Below the pieces are notes generated by a model, which did no database searches, was not told where the DNA came from, and worked only from the letters and a program-made list of their open reading frames with translations. Positions 5,549 to 10,078 of a stretch of DNA of 10,078 nucleotides are shown here, piece after piece (position 1 is the first letter of the stretch; each line of letters starts with the position of its first letter). The stretch is from an uncultured bacterium (GTDB taxonomy: Bacteria; Actinomycetota; Coriobacteriia; Coriobacteriales; Coriobacteriaceae), in NCBI GenBank assembly GCA_905215115.1, contig CAJMOP010000073.1:1-10078 (forward strand), given 5' to 3'. The translations under genes were made by a program, and so were the position numbers.

Positions 5549-7069
5549 GTGACCCTAGAGACATTTAGCGATCGCCTGCGACAGACTATGTCCGATCGCG
5601 ACGTTCGCCAGTCGGACGTGATCCGCGCATCGGAGATGCTCGGCAAAAAACTCGGCAAGAGTCAGATGAGCCAATATGTGAGCGGCAAGACGATCCCGCG
5701 GCGTGATGTGGCAGAGCTGCTCGCCCGTATTTTGGAGGTCGATGTTACCTGGCTGCTCGCCGGTGACGCCGATCAAGGCGAGACATCATCGCCCCGCAAC
5801 GTTTCCAAGTCCGAACTCAATCCCTCAGCCCAAATTGCAAGGAGCGTCCCCATGCGTACTTTTTCTAAATCCACCAAACTCGACAACGTCCTCTACGACG
5901 TCCGCGGCCCCGTCGTCGACGAGGCTGCCCGTATGGAGGACGAGGGCGAGCGCATCCTCAAGCTCAACATCGGTAATCCGGCGCCCTTTGGTTTCCGCAC
6001 GCCCGATGAGGTCATTAAGGACATGCGCCAGCAGCTGCCCGACTGCGAAGGCTATTCCAACTCGCGCGGCCTGTTCTCCGCGCGCAAGGCGATCATGCAG
6101 TACTCGCAGATCAAGGGCCTGCCCAATGTTCAGATGGAGCACATCTACACGGGCAACGGCGTGTCCGAGCTCATCCAGCTTTCGATGAACGCGCTGCTCG
6201 ATAACGGTGACGAGATTCTGATCCCCAGCCCCGACTATCCGCTCTGGACGGCGTGCGCAACCCTTGCCGGTGGTCATCCCGTACATTATTTGTGTGATGA
6301 GCAGGCGGATTGGTATCCCGATCTGGAGGATATGGAGTCTAAGATCACGAGCGCGACCAAAGCCCTCGTCATCATCAACCCCAACAACCCCACGGGTTCC
6401 GTCTATCCGCGCGAGGTGCTCGAGGGCATCGTCGAGGTTGCACGCAGGCATCAGCTGATGATCTTTGCTGATGAGATCTACGACCGCCTGTGCATGGACG
6501 GCTACGAGCACGTCTCGATTGCCTCGCTCGCTCCCGACCTGCCCTGCGTCACCTTTAGCGGCCTTTCCAAGTCGCACATGATTGCGGGCTATCGTATTGG
6601 CTGGATGGTGCTTTCGGGCAACCAGCGCTGCATGAGCGACTTTATTATGGGCATCAACATGCTCTCCAACATGCGCCTGTGCTCCAACGTGCCGGCTCAA
6701 TCGATCGTTCAGACGGCACTCGGTGGACACCAGTCCGTCAACGACTACATCCGTCCCGGCGGCCGTGTCTACGAGCAGCGCAACTTTGTGTATGAGGCGC
6801 TCAACAAGATTGACGGCATCTCGGTGGTCAAGCCGCGTGCGGCGTTCTACATCTTCCCCAAGATGGATGTTAAGAAGTTCAACATCACCGATGACGAGCA
6901 GTTTGCCCTTGACCTGCTACACGAGAAGAAGATCCTGATCACCCGCGGCGGCGGCTTTAACTGGGATGAGCCTGATCACTTCCGCATCGTGTACCTGCCG
7001 CGTATGGAAGTGCTCAAAGAGTCGCTCGAAGACCTTGCCGACTTCTTCGACCATTACCGCCAGAGCTAA
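5549..7069 (+). CDS. XRE-type HTH fused to AlaA-type alanine aminotransferase
   Basis: The GTG at 5549 has a near-perfect AAGGAGG (5537-5543) 5 bases upstream and gives 506 residues. Residues about 1-75 form a Cro/CI-type HTH (GKSQMSQYVSGKTIPRRDVAELL, then LEVDVTWLLAG). Residues 76-101 are a polar linker. Residues 102-506 are a full fold-type I aminotransferase closely matching E. coli AlaA: LDNVLYDVRGPV, LKLNIGNPAPFGF, the NPNNPTG motif (277-283), FADEIYD (306-312), the PLP lysine Lys341 in SGLSK, AGYR (346-349) and the carboxylate-binding Arg479 in HFRIVYLPR. The enzyme would interconvert pyruvate and alanine using glutamate. With every catalytic residue present, it should be active as well as DNA-binding. 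MocR/GabR regulators also join an HTH to an aminotransferase fold, but theirs is a GntR winged helix, so this is a different fusion. The operator array upstream suggests autoregulation. An internal start at 5852 may also make free AlaA. Confidence 0.9.
   Translation: MTLETFSDRLRQTMSDRDVRQSDVIRASEMLGKKLGKSQMSQYVSGKTIPRRDVAELLARILEVDVTWLLAGDADQGETSSPRNVSKSELNPSAQIARSVPMRTFSKSTKLDNVLYDVRGPVVDEAARMEDEGERILKLNIGNPAPFGFRTPDEVIKDMRQQLPDCEGYSNSRGLFSARKAIMQYSQIKGLPNVQMEHIYTGNGVSELIQLSMNALLDNGDEILIPSPDYPLWTACATLAGGHPVHYLCDEQADWYPDLEDMESKITSATKALVIINPNNPTGSVYPREVLEGIVEVARRHQLMIFADEIYDRLCMDGYEHVSIASLAPDLPCVTFSGLSKSHMIAGYRIGWMVLSGNQRCMSDFIMGINMLSNMRLCSNVPAQSIVQTALGGHQSVNDYIRPGGRVYEQRNFVYEALNKIDGISVVKPRAAFYIFPKMDVKKFNITDDEQFALDLLHEKKILITRGGGFNWDEPDHFRIVYLPRMEVLKESLEDLADFFDHYRQS
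5839..5854 (+). promoter_or_regulatory. alaA: Internal ribosome binding site and ATG for a stand-alone AlaA
   Basis: AAGGAG (5839-5844) is followed 7 bases later by an in-frame ATG (5852-5854), which is codon 102 of the fusion gene. Starting here gives 405 residues, beginning MRTFSKSTKLDNVLYDVRGP, the full length and N-terminus expected of AlaA. The site lies in the linker exactly at the domain border. It may be used, producing both fusion and free enzyme, or may be a relic of two genes that were joined. Confidence 0.55.
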
Positions 7070-7074
7070 TTAGT

Positions 7075-7098
7075 TCCGCCGTTCTACCGAACGGCGGA
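7075..7098 (+). terminator. GC-rich hairpin just after the XRE-AlaA gene
   Basis: TCCGCCGTTC (7075-7084) pairs perfectly with GAACGGCGGA (7089-7098) around a TACC loop, 5 bases after the stop codon. There is no T-run afterwards, so it may instead protect the 3' end or act as a weak terminator. Confidence 0.45.
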
Positions 7099-7112
7099 CC
7101 ACCTGACGCTGC

Positions 7113-7212
7113 GCGAGCCGCATTCACGCCAATCTGACGTTCAATTTCGAGGGCGCGACCAGAAGGTCAGCGCCCTCTCATTTCACGTCACCTTGGCGCA
7201 AATGCGGCTCGC
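7113..7212. repeat. About 100-nt imperfect palindrome between convergent genes
   Basis: The outer arms 7113-7132 and 7193-7212 are complementary at 18 of 20 positions. A second block, TGACGT/ACGTCA (7135-7140, 7185-7190), continues inward. The core GAGGGCGC-GACC (7149-7160) pairs with GGTC-A-GCGCCCTC (7165-7177) around an AGAA loop with one bulged A. The whole would fold into one long hairpin of roughly 48-base arms. It sits between the convergent XRE-AlaA and second deformylase genes. It could be a two-way terminator, a small structured RNA or an intergenic repeat element. The left arm holds GTTCAATTT (7139-7147), the inverse of the box found upstream of the XRE-AlaA gene. Confidence 0.7.
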
Positions 7213-7252
7213 TCGCTGTCGTGTGCTCAACCTGCATCGTTACCCTGGCTGT

Positions 7253-7663
7253 CTAAATAACAATCCCGTTGCAGTGGTCGATTTCGTGTTGGATGATCTC
7301 GGCGGTGTAGCCCGAGAAGTTTTTGATGCGGTGGACGAAGTTTTCGTCCAAATACTTCACCTTAATGCGGCGATAGCGGGTGCAGGGACGCTCGCCGATC
7401 AGCGAGAGGCAGCCTTCGCTCGTCTGATAGGCATTGACCTGCTCAAGAATTTGAGGGTTGTACATCAGGAGCGCCCTGTTGCCGTCCTTTACGCAGATGA
7501 TGCGTTTGCGCACGCCAATCATATTGGCGGCGAGGCCCACGCACTCGTGCTCATGCTCATGGAGCGTATCCAGGAGATCCTGTCCGGTCGCGGCGTCGTC
7601 GGGTCCCGCGTCTTCGGAAGGCAGGCGCAAAAAGAACTCGGATTTCATGATGGGTTTGATCAT
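7253..7663 (-). CDS. def: Short peptide deformylase (second paralogue, HExxH intact)
   Basis: This 136-residue deformylase of the compact Gram-positive type removes the formyl group from nascent fMet proteins. Motif I is GLAANMIG (43-50), motif II EGCLS (83-87) and motif III QHEIDH (125-130). The metal ligands Cys85, His126, His130 and the catalytic Glu127 are all present. The usual motif I glutamine, which helps stabilise the oxyanion, is Met48. The frame stays open a further 110 codons upstream, but the ATG at 7663 has GAGGAG 6 bases upstream and yields the same length and N-terminus (MIK...) as the paralogue at 1875. The upstream extension would overlap the start of the divergent MFS gene and resembles no protein. 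The gene is convergent with XRE-AlaA and divergent from the MFS exporter. It is more likely than the first paralogue to be an active enzyme. Confidence 0.92.
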   Translation of the reverse strand: MIKPIMKSEFFLRLPSEDAGPDDAATGQDLLDTLHEHEHECVGLAANMIGVRKRIICVKDGNRALLMYNPQILEQVNAYQTSEGCLSLIGERPCTRYRRIKVKYLDENFVHRIKNFSGYTAEIIQHEIDHCNGIVI

Positions 7664-7757
7664 GGCGGGCTCCTCATGTCTCATGCTTTCGTGGACTTTT
7701 AATAATAGCGCGGAAGGAAAGCTGCGCGTCCGCGTTACAATCTTTCGACGTTGGACC

Positions 7758-7862
7758 ATGTTGCCAGACTCGTCGCGTGCGGCGTCTGGCGTAAGTCTAG
7801 GGCTCATTCTCGCCCTGGACTGTTCCTCTGGGGCGATGTGACTGTCGTTCCAAGAGGAAGGA
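7758..7862 (+). promoter_or_regulatory. Structured leader of the MFS exporter with a masked ribosome binding site
   Basis: Three inverted repeats follow each other: GCCAGAC/GTCTGGC (7763-7769, 7784-7790), AGTCTAGGGC/GCCCTGGACT (7794-7803, 7812-7821, one G-U) and TTCCTCT/AGAGGAA (7823-7829, 7853-7859). The last perfectly covers the ribosome binding site of the MFS gene (AGGAAGG, 7855-7861). A 27-codon frame from ATG 7758 to TGA 7839, with a hydrophobic stretch (GVSLGLILALDC), runs through the first two stems and the anti-RBS arm. It could act as a leader peptide, but it has no clear ribosome binding site. A possible -10 (TACAAT, 7736-7741) lies upstream. The arrangement resembles translational attenuation; no known riboswitch was recognised. 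Confidence 0.45.
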
Positions 7863-7867
7863 AATGC

Positions 7868-9283
7868 ATGGGAAGCAAATCTCAGCAGCAAGTTCAGACA
7901 ACGCCATCGGCCACTTCGGCGTTTCTCGCCGTAATGTATATCGCAGCCTTTGTTGCCGCCTTTAACGAGAACATCATTAACGTGGCGTTGCACGACATCA
8001 TGGCGGCCTTTTCGGTGAGTGCCACCACGGCGCAGTGGCTTGTTTCGGGCTACATGATCGTGACGTCGATCTTTACGGCCATCATGGCCTTTCTTTCCGG
8101 TCGTTTCTCGACGCGCAAGCTGCTGTTTTTCGCATGCGGATGCCTGGTCGCCGGAGAAGTCCTGTGCCTGGTCGCCCCGTCGTTTAGCGTTTTGCTACCA
8201 AGTCGTATTTTGCAGGCTGCGGGATCGGGCATCTTGTTCCCGCTCATGATGAACGTGGTGCTGTCTTGCGCTCCGCGCGAGAAGCTCGGTCTGTATCTGA
8301 GCCTGGGCGGTGCCTGCATTACGCTAGGGCCGGCGTTTGGGCCCGTGATTAGTGGTCTTATGTGCACGTTGTTTGGCTGGAGGGCGGTGTTCGTAGTGCC
8401 GCTGGTGGGCGGTGTCGTGGTCGCCGCGGCGGCAGCAAAGCTCGTTCGGAATGTCGGAGAGCGCTCGAACACCACGCTTGATATTCTGTCGGTTGTTTTG
8501 CTTGCCGCCGACATTACGGCATTTGTGTATTCCGTAGGCGAGTTCTCGACCAATCTGATTGCCGGTGTCGCGGCGCTTTTCGCCGTCATTGTGCTGCTCG
8601 GCCTGTTTGCGGCCCGTCAGCTCAAACTCGTGCATCCGGTGCTTAACGTGCGTCCCATGGCGAGCGTTCGTTTTTGGCCTGCGTGTTTGCTTGTGGTGGT
8701 GTCGATGATGACAACGTTCTCGATGAGCGTTTTGTTGCCGCTCTATTTTGAGGGCGCATACGGCATGACCGCACTTGTTGCGGGCCTGCTCATTTTGCCG
8801 GCGATTGCCTGCAACGCCGTGACCTCGATTGTGGGCGGACGCGTGATGGACGCCCGTGGCGCATGGCCGCTGCTGCCGGTCGGCTTTGCCCTGATTGCCG
8901 CGGGGCAGATCGCAATCTCAGTGACGGCGGCAAGTATGAACATCGGCGTCGTCGTGGCGCTGACCGTTGTGGTGTATGCCGGAGTCGGTTTGGTGCTGAG
9001 CCCCTCGCAGACGGCCGGTTTGGAGACGCTGTCTGCCGCTGAGCATCCTCACGGAACGGCATTGCTCAACACGTGGAACATGATTGCCGCATCGTTTGGT
9101 CCGTCGCTGTTTATCGGCCTGCTCTCGAGTTCTGCGGCGACTGCCGGCGCCGCTGGCGCTGCGACCGACGTTGCCCAGGCGATTGGATTTGCAGCTGCCG
9201 TACGTGTGGCGGCTGTAATTGCCGTGGTCGGGTTCGCGACGTCGCTGGTGTACGCTCGTCGCGAGTCGCACATGTCGCATTAA
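7868..9283 (+). CDS. MFS exporter, DHA2 (14-TM, EmrB/QacA-like) family
   Basis: This 471-residue protein has about 14 hydrophobic segments, as expected of the DHA2 drug:proton antiporters. Helix 1 carries AAFNENIINVALHDI, the family's motif D1 region. The loop after helix 2 has a degenerate motif A (SGRFSTRKLL, 77-86). Helix 4 has the motif B arginine (R113 in PSRILQAAGSG), and helix 5 motif C (LGPAFGPVISG, 153-163), the antiporter signature. The start ATG at 7868 has AGGAAGG (7855-7861) 6 bases upstream; an upstream extension of the frame to 7751 has no such support. The first residues (SKSQQQVQTTPSAT) are polar and cytoplasmic. The gene lies alone, divergent from the second deformylase gene, behind a structured leader. 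No clear terminator follows. Substrates of such pumps (cationic drugs, bile acids, other amphiphiles) cannot be told from sequence. Confidence 0.9.
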   Translation: MGSKSQQQVQTTPSATSAFLAVMYIAAFVAAFNENIINVALHDIMAAFSVSATTAQWLVSGYMIVTSIFTAIMAFLSGRFSTRKLLFFACGCLVAGEVLCLVAPSFSVLLPSRILQAAGSGILFPLMMNVVLSCAPREKLGLYLSLGGACITLGPAFGPVISGLMCTLFGWRAVFVVPLVGGVVVAAAAAKLVRNVGERSNTTLDILSVVLLAADITAFVYSVGEFSTNLIAGVAALFAVIVLLGLFAARQLKLVHPVLNVRPMASVRFWPACLLVVVSMMTTFSMSVLLPLYFEGAYGMTALVAGLLILPAIACNAVTSIVGGRVMDARGAWPLLPVGFALIAAGQIAISVTAASMNIGVVVALTVVVYAGVGLVLSPSQTAGLETLSAAEHPHGTALLNTWNMIAASFGPSLFIGLLSSSAATAGAAGAATDVAQAIGFAAAVRVAAVIAVVGFATSLVYARRESHMSH

Positions 9284-9367
9284 TGTGTGCACATAGATTC
9301 TGCAGCTAGATTGGATGGCGACACCATAAACTAATGGACGTTTTGCCGAGAGGCATGAATGTTTAAA

Positions 9368-9421
9368 GCGCAAAGAGTGCGCGACGGGCCCCGCGAATGG
9401 GGCGATGATGCCCGAGAGGGC
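9368..9421 (+). promoter_or_regulatory. Three-hairpin leader of the RGG-box protein gene
   Basis: Three small perfect stems precede the ribosome binding site AAGGAG (9426-9431): GCGCA/TGCGC (9368-9382), GCCCC/GGGGC (9388-9403) and GCCC-GAGA-GGGC (9410-9421), the last with a GNRA-type tetraloop. They occupy the 5' end of the transcript of a protein with a putative RNA-binding tail, so RNA-level autoregulation is possible. Function is inferred only. Confidence 0.4.
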
Positions 9422-9435
9422 CAAGAAGGAGTCTC

Positions 9436-10078
9436 ATGTCCGAGAACGAAGAGATCATGAACGAGACCGAGAACGAGACCATGGCTGCCGAGGTCGAGGC
9501 AGTCGAGACCGTGGAGACCGAAGCTGCCGAGGTTGAGGCTGCTGCCGAGGTTTCCGCCGAGGAGGAGGCCGAGGTTGTCGAGGCCGCCGTTGATTACGAT
9601 GACGAAGAGCTGATGGGCAAGATGCAGAAGGCCGCCCGCCTGCTGCGTAGCCGTCGCTTTGCTATTTCCAAGGAGGAGGAGGCCAAGGCCGAGCGTATGG
9701 CGAACATCGAGCGCGCCATCAAGCTTCTTGACCTCAAGCCCAAGATGGAGCAGAAGGAAATGTCCGACCTGCTGGGCATGCGCCTTCGTGAGCTCGATGG
9801 TCTGATGGCCGAGGCCGAGGCTGCCGACCTGGTCGGCCGCATCGACGACGCCGAGGGCGATATGCGCAAGATCGTTGTCTTCGCTGCCGAGGATGCCGCT
9901 GAGGGCCTGGTCGAGCTTGCCAATAAGAAGGAGAAGCTCCTGCCCGAGCTTTCTTACGAGGAGGCCACCGAGCTGATGGCCGCTCTCGATAAGGTCATCG
10001 CTCCGCTCGTCGCCATGGGCCTGGACGAGGACCGCGGTCCTCGCGGCGGTCGTGACGATCGCGGTGGCCGTGGCGGCG
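9436..10078 (+). CDS. Acidic-tailed, MarR-like winged-helix protein with RGG box (3' end beyond window)
   Basis: The frame from ATG 9436 (AAGGAG 4 bases upstream) is open to the window edge: 214 residues are visible. Residues 1-58 are very acidic and Ala/Glu/Val-rich low-complexity sequence (AEVEAVETVETEAAEVEAA), probably disordered. Residues about 59-193 follow the MarR layout: a first helix (MGKMQKAARLLRSRRF), a helix-turn-helix (KEMSDLLGMRLRELDGLMAEAEAADLV, 107-133), a wing (RIDDAEGDMRKIVVFAAED, 135-153) and a closing dimerisation helix (SYEEATELMAALDKVIAPLV). From residue 200 an RGG box begins (RGPRGGRDDRGGRGG) and continues past the edge. RGG boxes generally bind RNA and can drive condensation. 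A MarR-like core between an acidic tail and an RGG tail suggests a nucleic-acid-binding role, perhaps on RNA, rather than a classical repressor. I do not recognise a named family. The MarR-like reading rests on pattern, not a search. Confidence 0.8.
   Translation, partial: MSENEEIMNETENETMAAEVEAVETVETEAAEVEAAAEVSAEEEAEVVEAAVDYDDEELMGKMQKAARLLRSRRFAISKEEEAKAERMANIERAIKLLDLKPKMEQKEMSDLLGMRLRELDGLMAEAEAADLVGRIDDAEGDMRKIVVFAAEDAAEGLVELANKKEKLLPELSYEEATELMAALDKVIAPLVAMGLDEDRGPRGGRDDRGGRGG

Noticed and set aside
5825..6730. 301-codon minus-strand frame inside the XRE-AlaA gene
   Set aside because: It lies wholly antisense to strongly conserved aminotransferase sequence, and no domain is visible in its product.
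5549..7069. Classification of the fusion as a MocR/GabR regulator
   Set aside because: The N-terminal domain reads as a Cro/CI-type HTH, not a GntR winged helix, and the aminotransferase part matches AlaA closely along its whole length with all catalytic residues.
7794..7803. TCTAGGG in the MFS leader, reminiscent of the guanidine-I (ykkC) riboswitch
   Set aside because: The other conserved ykkC blocks (GGUCCGAGAG, ACACGG and the downstream purine-rich stem) are absent.
7664..7993. 110-codon N-terminal extension of the second deformylase
   Set aside because: It overlaps the divergent MFS gene start and leader and resembles no protein. ATG 7663 has a good ribosome binding site and gives the family length.

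Overview
This window is GC-rich, compact bacterial DNA from a non-sporing, gut-type Gram-positive. The gene set (bile salt hydrolase, purine permease, short peptide deformylase paralogues, an MFS exporter) and the codon use suggest a member of the Coriobacteriia, most likely close to Collinsella. That assignment is an inference; no rRNA or marker gene is present.

Layout from left to right. (1) Positions 1-160, minus strand: the N-terminus of an unidentified membrane-anchored protein that runs off the left edge. (2) Positions 368-1681, minus strand: an AzgA/PbuG-type purine permease with a strong terminator at 299-341. (3) Divergent from it, 1875-2294: a short peptide deformylase paralogue whose HExxH motif reads HMIDH, followed by a textbook terminator. 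(4) 2430-3395: a choloylglycine hydrolase (bile salt hydrolase) with all key Ntn-hydrolase residues. (5) 3498-4409 (minus) and 4528-5385 (plus): an EamA-family exporter and a LysR-type regulator, transcribed divergently around a palindromic T-N11-A box. (6) 5549-7069: an XRE-type helix-turn-helix fused in frame to a complete AlaA-type alanine aminotransferase, preceded by an array of AAATTGAACT boxes. (7) A roughly 100-nt imperfect palindrome at 7113-7212. (8) 7253-7663, minus strand: a second short peptide deformylase, with intact HEIDH. (9) 7868-9283: a 14-TM DHA2-type MFS exporter with a structured leader that can mask its ribosome binding site. (10) 9436 to the right edge: a protein with an acidic tail, a MarR-like winged helix and the start of an RGG box, preceded by three small hairpins.

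Most transcription units hold a single gene; there is no long operon. The items most worth following are the XRE-AlaA fusion with its operator array and a well-formed internal start exactly at the AlaA domain, the deformylase with a substituted catalytic glutamate, the RGG-box MarR-like protein, and a 53-bp fragment of the LysR gene duplicated between the bile salt hydrolase and EamA genes. No CRISPR array, tRNA, rRNA, insertion sequence or phage gene was seen.
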